Virus record (IMG/VR): IMGVR_UViG_3300017719_000168
Coordinates: 1 to 26,114 of that record
Strand: one strand, 5' to 3'
Source of the DNA: a virus
Length of the DNA: 26,114 nucleotides
Part shown: positions 20,434-26,114 of the stretch, one piece after another
How positions within the stretch are numbered: position 1 is the first letter of the stretch
Layout: every line of letters starts with the position of its first letter
Made by a program: the position numbers and the translations under genes
The notes under the pieces: generated by a model
Told to the model about the DNA's origin: nothing
The model's database searches: none
What the model saw: only the letters and a program-made list of their open reading frames with translations

Positions 20434-22203
20434 TTAATATACTCCAGCATGTGAATTTGTCAATGAGTTTGCTATTTCATCATGCGATTTAACTGGTGTT
20501 TGTTGAACCTGTGTGACACTTGAGTTTCTAGAATTATTTTGGTTTTGTTGAATAATAATATCTGATTTTCTTGTGTCTTTGGCAAACTGAACCTTGCCCT
20601 CTTCGGTAGATAAATCATAACCCATTGGATTACCAGATGCTTCAAGATTTGCTGATGCTGAACCACCAGGTGCAACTTCTAAACCTATATCATCACCTTT
20701 AGTAACTTCATTAAATACTCTTCTAAATGCTTCGCCAGGACTTTCACCACCAGGTAATATTGCTTTAACTGCGGCTATACCACCTTTTGCCAATCCTTTA
20801 AATATTGTACCTATGTTAAATATCTTATCTTTAAGAGCACTACCAAATGCAAACATGTTGGCAAAAAACTCTTTTACTTTTGCAACTGCTGTTAAGAGAG
20901 CACCTGTAATTGACCAATCATCAGGTATACCATCAAATCCAAATAAACCTGCTACCATGTTTATTGCAGCCCTTACTCCACTAAACACAATGTCATATAA
21001 TCCACCAAAAATTTTAACAAAGTTTTCTATACTAAAGTCGCCAGAGAATAATCCTTTGATACCTTCAAATATATTTTTTATTCCACCAACAATACTATTA
21101 AAAATATCCATAACATATTTCTTCATTATGTCTATTAAAGGTGTTAAAAATTCATATATTTTCATGAATACATTAATGATTGCACCAAAGACACTATCAG
21201 TTTCTTCTAATCCAAAGTACCTTGCAATTGCATTATACAATCCTGTTACTGCCGAGTCAAGTATTTTATATATTGCTTGTCCAAGACCTTTAAAGATGTC
21301 AATTAATCCACCAATGATGTCACCTTGAAATAATTTTTTAAATCCACCGAAGACTAGTTCAAACTGTGGTGCTAATGATTTCATAAATTCTGTTAAATTC
21401 TCAAACATTTTACTATCTAAGAATGCTTTTAAACCAAAGAAGGCCGCAACTAATCCACCTGTTTTTAACATGGCCATCAGTCCACCACCTGCACTTTTCA
21501 TAGCATCTTTTGTTGCACCTAAAGCTTTTCCACCAAGTCCCATAATACCACTTTTTAATCCAACAAGACCTTTACTAATACCCTGTAAAGACATTGTTTG
21601 TTTGATGTTTTGCATTCGTACTTGTCTATCAGCACGAGCTTCTAATCTTCTTTCTTGTCTTTCTATGTCAGTTGCTTTTTCTTGATACTCACGGGTACCT
21701 TTAATTTGTTCAGCAGTCATAGTATCACTAACAAGCATTTGTTCTAATACTTGTTTCTGCATTTTTAATTCTGCTCTTGTTTGTTCTTCAGCCGCTAGTT
21801 CATTTTCACTAATTCCTCTTGATCTCATGATCAAGTCTCTAGTTGCTTGTGTTTGATCTGTTTGAATTTTGTTATTGAGTTCTTGTAATCTATTTTGTTG
21901 TTCCAACTGAGCAATTGATTGTTTATCACTTGCCAATTGACTATTTAAAGTTTTTAATTGATCTTTCTCTACACCACTAAGTCTAGATGCAATGACTTCA
22001 CCACCTTTAGTCTTTTTACCTTTTTTAAGATCACCAACAAACTTATCAATAGCACCTTGCGACTTCTTTGCTTGATCTGCTAGTTGTTTTGTTTGTTTTG
22101 CTTGATTAACGACTTCTTGTTTCTTTTGAGATACAATCTTAGCTTCTTCTTCAGCATTTTTTCTTCTAATTGTTGTGATTAAGTTTTCTACTGCAGCTGT
22201 CAT
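20434..22203 (-). CDS. 29: Tape-measure/baseplate hub protein (gp29 position)
   Basis: The 589 residues equal the length of T4 gp29 (590). Residues 1-215 form a long coiled coil rich in Gln, Lys and Glu. Residues about 225-480 alternate hydrophobic and amphipathic helices (GLVAAFFGLKAFL, repeated FKGLGQAIYKIL, IFEGIKGLFSGD, VRAAINMVAGLFGF). The C-terminus is polar. This is the layout of tail tape-measure proteins, which set tail length inside the tube. It follows the gp26/gp51 genes, the place held by tape measures after chaperones in other tailed phages. ATGA overlap with the 46-residue gene. Sequence homology to T4 gp29 is not proven. Confidence 0.78.
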   Translation of the reverse strand: MTAAVENLITTIRRKNAEEEAKIVSQKKQEVVNQAKQTKQLADQAKKSQGAIDKFVGDLKKGKKTKGGEVIASRLSGVEKDQLKTLNSQLASDKQSIAQLEQQNRLQELNNKIQTDQTQATRDLIMRSRGISENELAAEEQTRAELKMQKQVLEQMLVSDTMTAEQIKGTREYQEKATDIERQERRLEARADRQVRMQNIKQTMSLQGISKGLVGLKSGIMGLGGKALGATKDAMKSAGGGLMAMLKTGGLVAAFFGLKAFLDSKMFENLTEFMKSLAPQFELVFGGFKKLFQGDIIGGLIDIFKGLGQAIYKILDSAVTGLYNAIARYFGLEETDSVFGAIINVFMKIYEFLTPLIDIMKKYVMDIFNSIVGGIKNIFEGIKGLFSGDFSIENFVKIFGGLYDIVFSGVRAAINMVAGLFGFDGIPDDWSITGALLTAVAKVKEFFANMFAFGSALKDKIFNIGTIFKGLAKGGIAAVKAILPGGESPGEAFRRVFNEVTKGDDIGLEVAPGGSASANLEASGNPMGYDLSTEEGKVQFAKDTRKSDIIIQQNQNNSRNSSVTQVQQTPVKSHDEIANSLTNSHAGVY

Positions 22204-22340
22204 TTGTTTTTACCTCTAAAGTATTTATATCCAATACCTTTGTCTCTACTCTTCCATAATTTTTGCCAACTCCATACAGAGACTTTACTTGATACAGTAC
22301 TGATAAAATTCAATGATGTATATACAATTCTATCGAACAT
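22200..22340 (-). CDS. 46-residue tryptophan-rich basic peptide
   Basis: The ORF runs from ATG 22338-22340 to TGA 22200-22202. It begins MFDRIVYTSLNFISTVSSKV, continues SVWSWQKLWKSRDKG and ends with Lys residues. The start shares TAATG with the previous stop and the end shares ATGA with the tape-measure start. Such coupling on both sides, plus a position between two structural genes, supports a real gene. A similar tiny gene occurs near tape measures in marine T4-like phages as I recall. Confidence 0.65.
   Translation of the reverse strand: MFDRIVYTSLNFISTVSSKVSVWSWQKLWKSRDKGIGYKYFRGKNK
22222..22229 (-). promoter_or_regulatory. Possible late promoter before the tape-measure gene
   Basis: An exact TATAAATA on the minus strand, 18 nt upstream of the tape-measure ATG, but within the 46-codon gene and without the palindromic TTATAAATAA context of the other late promoters. 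Confidence 0.4.
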
Positions 22341-22684
22341 TACTTTTTCTTATCTGTTTTTTTACTATCTGTATATGCATTTGCACCAAAATAAGCTGCA
22401 ACTAATGCTGATATGGCAACAAAATATGTAGGTGCAATATCACCAATAATCTTTGCCGTACTTTCAAATCCTAACATTGAAGTAATTAAAATACCTGCTG
22501 GATAACATAACATACCCCACAATGCAAACCATGTCATTGATCTCATTGCGTCTCTACGAGCATCAGCATCTTCAAGTTCTTTTCTCTTAAACTCTAGATA
22601 CATTTCATGCTCTCTATCAGATACTTGACCATCACCATTTGTATCTGCTGGATGGTGATCTGTTTTTTTTATTTCATCTGTCAT
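22340..22684 (-). CDS. EF-hand membrane protein in the tail block
   Basis: The 114 residues contain a canonical calcium-binding loop DTNGDGQVSDREHE (about 14-27), a charged helix with KRKELEDADARRDAMR, two membrane spans (about 50-72 and 85-102: WFALWGMLCYPAGILITSML and YFVAISALVAAYFGA) and a basic tail. It lies directly between the gp51-like frame and the tape measure. Similar proteins follow gp26 in marine T4-like phages in my recollection. It could be an assembly factor, an ejection-associated protein or a holin-like protein; none is shown. Confidence 0.78.
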   Translation of the reverse strand: MTDEIKKTDHHPADTNGDGQVSDREHEMYLEFKRKELEDADARRDAMRSMTWFALWGMLCYPAGILITSMLGFESTAKIIGDIAPTYFVAISALVAAYFGANAYTDSKKTDKKK

Positions 22685-22688
22685 ATCT

Positions 22689-22892
22689 CTACCTTCTATG
22701 TCTATTTTTTTCTTCTTGTTCTTTTTGTTTTCTGTTTTCTTCCTTTATATGCTCTGCAAGTAGATTAACATAAACTTCCCTCTCCCATGGCCACATTTCT
22801 TCTAGTTCAGACAACGAATATTTGTGATGTTGTAGCATCGCAAAGTTTGTTTTAAAATAATTCGTTATCGTGTCATGTGAGAGGCCTATGCT
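22689..22892 (-). CDS. gp51-like frame, probably translated only as a -1 frameshift extension of gp26
   Basis: The frame codes 67 residues after the slip site: SIGLSHDTITNYFKTNFAML, then QHHKYSLSELEEMWPWEREV and a Lys/Glu-rich tail ending at TAG 22689-22691. The QHHKYS and WPWERE core is conserved in a small hub-assembly protein (gp51 position) of marine T4-like phages as I recall. The frame opens about 40 nt upstream of the slip site and holds no ATG, GTG or TTG before codon 19 of this listing, which has no ribosome binding site. Gene 26 carries T TTT TTA followed by TAG two codons later. A fusion would be 233 + 67 = 300 residues. Confidence 0.72.
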   Translation of the reverse strand, partial: SIGLSHDTITNYFKTNFAMLQHHKYSLSELEEMWPWEREVYVNLLAEHIKEENRKQKEQEEKNRHRR

Positions 22893-23590
22893 AAAAAATT
22901 TGCAAGGCCCTCGATTACAACCTCACTCTTTACCTTAGTCTTAGGGTTTTCAACTTCAACCACATGTCTAAGTCTAGGCATCGTTTCATAAAATTTCATA
23001 ATCTTTGACAACTGAGCACTATTAAGTGAATCAATAAATTCATTAAGGTCTTCGTTAGTAAAATCTATTCTTTTATGAATAGTTTCACCTTCGATTACTT
23101 CATCAATACATTTTTTAATCAAATCAAAAAATCCTGTTGAACCTTGTCCTTTATCAAAATCTTTAAAGTCATCAATTAAAGGATAATTCATAGTAATACT
23201 CACATCGTCTGTAATATTTATCTTATTGCTATGATCATCTTTGACTGTCATGTCAAGTTCATCTAAATTAATATTGACTATTGCTCGTGTTTTATTGTCA
23301 TCTGGGCAGGTAACTGAAATTTTAGCAGTTTCCCCAACTGATTTTGCTCTTAGTTTAATAAAGATATATTCAATATCAAACATTGGAAGTTTATTAACAT
23401 CCAACTTATCAAAAGTACAACTTTTAATAATATTTTTTACTGCTTCAACTATCTGTTTATCTTCCTTACTTTCACTAGCCATCATAAGAACCTTTTGTTC
23501 TTTGACTAAGAAAGGTCGATATTTAATAATTTCTGCTGTTGACGGCAACTCTAATTCGTATGTAGCTGTTGCCAGTTTTGGTAGTGCCAT
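22886..23590 (-). CDS. 26: Baseplate hub protein gp26
   Basis: The 234 residues compare with 208 in T4. The N-terminal KYRPFLVKEQKVLMMASESK is the signature of the T4 gp26-type baseplate family, followed by a small Zn-less beta domain (ISVTCPDDNKTRAIVNINLD) and a helical end. In T4 gp26 is needed for hub assembly. Its last codons are AAT TTT TTA GCA TAG, which includes a -1 slip heptamer leading into the gp51-like frame. The place upstream of the tape measure is that of tail-assembly chaperones in other phages. Confidence 0.88.
   Translation of the reverse strand: MALPKLATATYELELPSTAEIIKYRPFLVKEQKVLMMASESKEDKQIVEAVKNIIKSCTFDKLDVNKLPMFDIEYIFIKLRAKSVGETAKISVTCPDDNKTRAIVNINLDELDMTVKDDHSNKINITDDVSITMNYPLIDDFKDFDKGQGSTGFFDLIKKCIDEVIEGETIHKRIDFTNEDLNEFIDSLNSAQLSKIMKFYETMPRLRHVVEVENPKTKVKSEVVIEGLANFLA
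22892..22901 (-). promoter_or_regulatory. Candidate -1 programmed frameshift site
   Basis: The minus-strand sequence A AAT TTT TTA contains two overlapping X XXY YYZ heptamers in the gp26 frame: A AAT TTT and T TTT TTA. The second is identical to the HIV-1 gag-pol slip sequence. The gp26 stop follows after one more codon. I see no strong stem-loop downstream within 60 nt. Confidence 0.65.
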
Positions 23591-23615
23591 AATTATCGCT
23601 CCTTATATATTAATA

Positions 23616-24341
23616 TTATAGTCTTCTTAACACTGCTGGAACACGACTTCTTAACTGTCGTTCAACAGTATTAACAAACACATCGCCAATTCTTTCTAGA
23701 AGTGGTTTAGGCAATTCTGCCTCATCTGTTAAATTTTTCCAATATCTATATGACCAAGTAACAGGCATTAAGTAAATAGAGTTTAGTACACCATAATCTG
23801 CTTGTAGTTCTCCAACTGTTGATGGGTAACACTCTACTAACTCTACACCATGTCTTCTTCTATCATTCTTATCAAGTTGAAATATTTGCATAGTTCCAAC
23901 GTAATCGTCATAATATCCTACTGAAAAATCTGTTCTATTTGCAGCTATTCTTTGCCAATCATCAAAGAAATTTCTTTCTCTAAAATCTGATGATACTCTA
24001 ACACTTGTACTAAGCTCTGCAAAAGTTTGACCTGAAACAACTTTTCTTACAGGACCATAAATGTTTGTATCTTCTTGCGTTTCTAAAGTCATACCAGGAA
24101 ATGAAACCTGTGTTGTTTCCATAGAAACTCTTCTTACTAAATCTGTTCCTTTTTGTTGCAAGCTTGCACCAAATATATTTGAACTGGCCGCTTGTCCACC
24201 AGAACCTCTATAACCACTTGGTGGTGTAATTATTACTTCATACTTTGTAGGTCTAGCATAACCATCTTGACTTCTAAAACCTGCTAAGATTTCATTTAGT
24301 ACTCCGTATGCAAACCCATCTAGTAAACTGCTTCTTGCCAT
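23616..24341 (-). CDS. Tail-tube-fold cap/initiator protein (gp48/gp54 type)
   Basis: The 241 residues have VSFPGMTLETQEDTNIYGP and DFRERNFFDDWQR, then PVTWSYRYWKNLTDE. These are the FPG and W-R-x-x-A elements of the T4 tube-protein fold (gp19, gp48, gp54). A position between gp53 and gp26 rather than near the sheath genes argues for a baseplate tube initiator or cap rather than the tube itself. T4 gp48 and gp54 are larger (about 364 and 320 residues), so I cannot choose between them. Confidence 0.75.
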   Translation of the reverse strand: MARSSLLDGFAYGVLNEILAGFRSQDGYARPTKYEVIITPPSGYRGSGGQAASSNIFGASLQQKGTDLVRRVSMETTQVSFPGMTLETQEDTNIYGPVRKVVSGQTFAELSTSVRVSSDFRERNFFDDWQRIAANRTDFSVGYYDDYVGTMQIFQLDKNDRRRHGVELVECYPSTVGELQADYGVLNSIYLMPVTWSYRYWKNLTDEAELPKPLLERIGDVFVNTVERQLRSRVPAVLRRL

Positions 24342-24342
24342 T

Positions 24343-24561
24343 TTAATTTTTTTCCAATATTATTGCTTTGATTCCTTTAGAACCATCTATGTTTACCTCA
24401 AGCTCTGCCTTTGATTTTATACATTGATACCTTACAGACATTGTTGGTTGTCTTTCAGCTATTCTTTTACCCTTGAGGCATATGGCCATGTTTTCTTGTA
24501 TTCTATGCTCTTTTATTTCGCCATTCATTATCATCAAAAGAGCCACTACTACTTCTATCAT
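24343..24561 (-). CDS. Small protein with hydrophobic N-terminus and two cysteines (unknown)
   Basis: A 72-residue protein beginning MIEVVVALLMIMNGEIKEHR, a short possible signal or membrane segment, then ENMAICLKGKRIAERQ and SVRYQCIKSKAEL. The spacing of the two cysteines and the VRYQC end resemble the mini-proteins at 5275-5466 and 10938-11156. It lies between the tube-fold protein and the membrane coiled-coil protein with 1-2 nt gaps, so it belongs to the late operon. Confidence 0.68.
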   Translation of the reverse strand: MIEVVVALLMIMNGEIKEHRIQENMAICLKGKRIAERQPTMSVRYQCIKSKAELEVNIDGSKGIKAIILEKN

Positions 24562-24563
24562 AT

Positions 24564-25016
24564 CTACTCCTTTTTCGAATGTCCGTTTCCGTTTATTCTA
24601 ACCTTATCTTTTAATTCTTCAATATCTTCTAAGGCTTTTTCTAATTGTTTTGTTATAAAGTTTATGTTAACTTTATTATGCATCATATCTTCTAATTGTT
24701 TTTCTACCTTTTCAAGCGTCTTGTAAAGGTCTTCGATGAGCATGTATTGCTCGGAGTCAGCAGGTAAAGTACCCATTTCTCCTCTTGGCCATTTAATTCT
24801 AAACTCTGTATTTTTTGTTAAATCGTTTTCTAATCTCTCTATGTGAGATTGCAAATCTTTTTCTGCCAATACTGCTTTAGTCTCTAATATATTTAGACGC
24901 TCTAACATACCAAAGTATGACCATGCTCCAAGTGCCACTGCCGCAATTATAGCGAGCATATTTCTTACTGGCATTGATACAGCAGTATCATCCGATATAT
25001 CCATTCTTTTAGACAT
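24564..25016 (-). CDS. Membrane-anchored coiled-coil protein (unknown)
   Basis: The 150 residues have one membrane span (about 20-38, MLAIIAAVALGAWSYFGML), then a coiled coil and a conserved-looking middle FRIKWPRGEMGTLPADSEQY, and a second coiled coil (KVEKQLEDMMHNKVN). Small proteins with this WPRGEMG motif are found next to gp53 in marine T4-like phages as far as I recall; their role is not known to me. It is 1 nt from gp53 and 2 nt from the mini-protein. Confidence 0.78.
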   Translation of the reverse strand: MSKRMDISDDTAVSMPVRNMLAIIAAVALGAWSYFGMLERLNILETKAVLAEKDLQSHIERLENDLTKNTEFRIKWPRGEMGTLPADSEQYMLIEDLYKTLEKVEKQLEDMMHNKVNINFITKQLEKALEDIEELKDKVRINGNGHSKKE

Positions 25017-25017
25017 A

Positions 25018-25575
25018 TTATATCATCTTTCTTGAGTCTCGCCAGACTTCATTTGTTGATGCTTTCTTAAATCTTGCAACGGGCAATAATGTTGCAACAG
25101 TCCATTCGTCAGCATCTATAAGACGAAAATCAGACTTCACTCTAGTATTTAGATACCTCTTTAGTGTAGGTTTGATTAATCTTACTCTTTTTAATCTCTG
25201 ATAATCTGCCTGTATTTTAGTTTTTTTTGTCAAATCTTTTGTAGATGAAAAGTCAATCAATCTATCTAATAATCTAATTCTAAGAGGAATAGGCAAGTAA
25301 TGTAAGTTAATTCCTAAGAACCCATCATTGTATTGTTCTATAGGAAGTATTAAAGGAAAAGTATCATAGTAAGGTAGTTTTGCTTTTAACTTTGGGTCAT
25401 AGAAAAACATGTTGAGTTTACCAAACTCTACAGTTCTTTTTCTTTTACCGTCTCTAATAAGTTGTTGTGCGCCTGGGGTACCAAACTCTTTAATCTTGTC
25501 TTTATACCATTCAGTGCTTCTAGGTCTACCCCCAGCTGCTTTTTGTACTGATTGTATGTATTTTGAAACTGCCAT
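25018..25575 (-). CDS. 53: Baseplate wedge protein gp53
   Basis: The 185 residues compare with 196 in T4. The central motif YYDTFPLILPIEQYNDGFLG then INLHYLPIPLRIRLLDRLID is the gp53 signature in T4-like phages. It joins wedges in the baseplate with gp6 and gp25. An exact late promoter lies 16 nt upstream and AGGA 9 nt upstream of the ATG. It is the first gene of the tail operon after gp4. Confidence 0.93.
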   Translation of the reverse strand: MAVSKYIQSVQKAAGGRPRSTEWYKDKIKEFGTPGAQQLIRDGKRKRTVEFGKLNMFFYDPKLKAKLPYYDTFPLILPIEQYNDGFLGINLHYLPIPLRIRLLDRLIDFSSTKDLTKKTKIQADYQRLKRVRLIKPTLKRYLNTRVKSDFRLIDADEWTVATLLPVARFKKASTNEVWRDSRKMI

Positions 25576-25590
25576 ATTTATATCCTACTA

Positions 25591-26037
25591 TTATTTATAA
25601 TTGGGTGCTAGGTGGTCTTCCGTTAATATCTTAAATTCATATCCTCTATCTTTGCAGTATTCCGTTGCAGAGTCAAACTTTGCTCTATTTACTGCATATG
25701 TATGAACCTCAGATAACCATCTTTTTGTTCTTCTTTTGGGATTTTTTGATGGTGGTTTAAGTTGTGATTTTGGTTTTACTTCAATAATGAATTTTTTATT
25801 TGAACCATCTTTTTGTTTTACCTTCATATAAAAATCAGGAAAATATCTATGCAATCTACCATCGACAGGTGATGTGTAGGGTATTGCTATTTCTTCACTT
25901 CCCCACTCAATTACCTTCGTTGTTTTATCGCAATAATCCATTAATCGTCTTTCCCACATAGAACGATAAATAATCTTTAAAGGATTACCTCTATATTTTT
26001 CTCTATTCTTCGGTATGTATCTGCCACTATAAGTCAT
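25591..26037 (-). CDS. 4: Head completion protein gp4 (nuclease-like)
   Basis: I use ATG 26035-26037 (148 residues, T4 gp4 150), which has GGAG 6 nt upstream; the ATG at 26070 adds 11 hydrophobic residues without a ribosome site. The motif order YRSMWERRLMDYCD, PYTSPVDGRLHRYFPDFYMK and KFIIEVKPKSQLKPP contains the catalytic Asp and Glu-x-Lys of the TnsA/PD-(D/E)XK nuclease fold. In T4 gp4 (gp50) finishes the head before tail joining. Confident. Confidence 0.9.
   Translation of the reverse strand: MTYSGRYIPKNREKYRGNPLKIIYRSMWERRLMDYCDKTTKVIEWGSEEIAIPYTSPVDGRLHRYFPDFYMKVKQKDGSNKKFIIEVKPKSQLKPPSKNPKRRTKRWLSEVHTYAVNRAKFDSATEYCKDRGYEFKILTEDHLAPNYK
25592..25599 (-). promoter_or_regulatory. T4-type late promoter before gp53
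   Basis: An exact TATAAATA on the minus strand inside a perfect palindrome ATTATAAATAAT (25590-25601), overlapping the stop codon of gp4. AGTAGGA follows within the short leader. Another TATAAATA at 25575-25582 touches the gp53 start codon and is unlikely to be used. Confidence 0.75.
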
Positions 26038-26047
26038 TATTAACTCC

Positions 26048-26077
26048 TTTATAACATATAAATAGTACAATAGTCAA
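26048..26077 (-). promoter_or_regulatory. Possible sigma70-type promoter before gp4
   Basis: TTGACT (26072-26077), 18 nt, TATAAA (26048-26053) on the minus strand. A GATAAATA late-like element at 26082-26089 on the same strand is an alternative. The first -10 leaves only a very short leader before the ATG at 26037. Confidence 0.4.
26057..26064 (+). promoter_or_regulatory. T4-type late promoter on the plus strand
   Basis: An exact TATAAATA facing right, 27 nt upstream of the ATG at 26091. It supports a divergent late gene leaving the window. Confidence 0.6.
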
Positions 26078-26090
26078 GGAATATTTATCT

Positions 26091-26114
26091 ATGAGCATAA
26101 TAAAAGGTTTAAAA
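26091..26114 (+). CDS. Start of a divergent plus-strand gene (partial)
   Basis: ATG at 26091 begins MSIIKGLK and stays open to the right edge, only eight codons. AAGGA lies 12 nt upstream and a late promoter at 26057-26064. Too short to identify. Confidence 0.5.

Noticed and set aside
20813-21328. 171-codon plus-strand frame opposite the tape-measure gene
   Set aside because: It is a shadow of the strongly biased hydrophobic minus-strand gene, with no promoter or ribosome site.
1-26114. CRISPR array or insertion sequence
   Set aside because: No regularly spaced repeats, no transposase and no terminal inverted repeats were seen.

Overview
The window looks like part of the genome of an AT-rich, T4-like marine myovirus. 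The likely host is an alphaproteobacterium such as SAR11 or another low-GC marine bacterium; this is an inference from base composition, the marine-phage character of the tail proteins and the absence of photosynthesis genes. Almost every gene is on the minus strand, so the layout below runs from high to low coordinates. Family names come from motif recognition and gene order, not from a database search.

Region A (26.1-20.4 kb) is the first tail block: head-completion nuclease gp4, baseplate wedge gp53, a membrane-anchored coiled-coil protein, a tail-tube-fold cap/initiator (gp48/gp54 type), gp26, a gp51-like frame that has no start codon and is probably reached by a -1 frameshift on T TTT TTA, an EF-hand membrane protein, a 46-residue gene and a tape-measure/hub protein (gp29 position). 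A plus-strand gene begins at 26091 and leaves the window.

Region B (20.4-10.8 kb) is an accessory and metabolic island: P-loop kinase, glycosyltransferase-like protein, many small proteins, a tiny lipoprotein, a membrane coiled-coil protein, a short nucleotide-sugar dehydrogenase, two paralogous SGNH-hydrolase-like proteins, peptide deformylase, an endonuclease VII/HNH nuclease, ThyX, an unidentified protein, a secreted mini-protein and a 51-residue cysteine-rich protein. Genes are packed with ATGA and TAATG overlaps, and several are shorter than 60 codons.

Region C (10.8-9.3 kb) is a control hub with little protein coding. It holds several TTGACA-17-TATAAT-type promoters, tRNA-Arg(UCU), a strong candidate for a structured RNA of about 300 nt (10314 to about 9990), a second GC-rich region with alternative hairpins, and short ORFs on both strands.

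Region D (9.3-0 kb) is the second tail block: a glycine-zipper exported protein, a TRAP-transporter-type solute-binding protein without a signal peptide, a 256-residue protein of unknown function, a 2OG-Fe(II) oxygenase, gp5 without a lysozyme domain, a secreted mini-protein, a PAAR spike tip, gp25, gp6 and a large baseplate or tail protein that runs off the left edge.

Two promoter classes match this layout. Exact TATAAATA (T4-type late) elements, most inside a palindromic TTATAAATAA, precede gp53, gp25, gp5 and the solute-binding protein. Sigma70-type promoters with 17-bp spacers serve the tRNA, the RNA candidate, small ORFs and the oxygenase. The most notable observations are the solute-binding protein under tandem late promoters, the gp26/gp51 frameshift candidate and the promoter-driven structured RNA.
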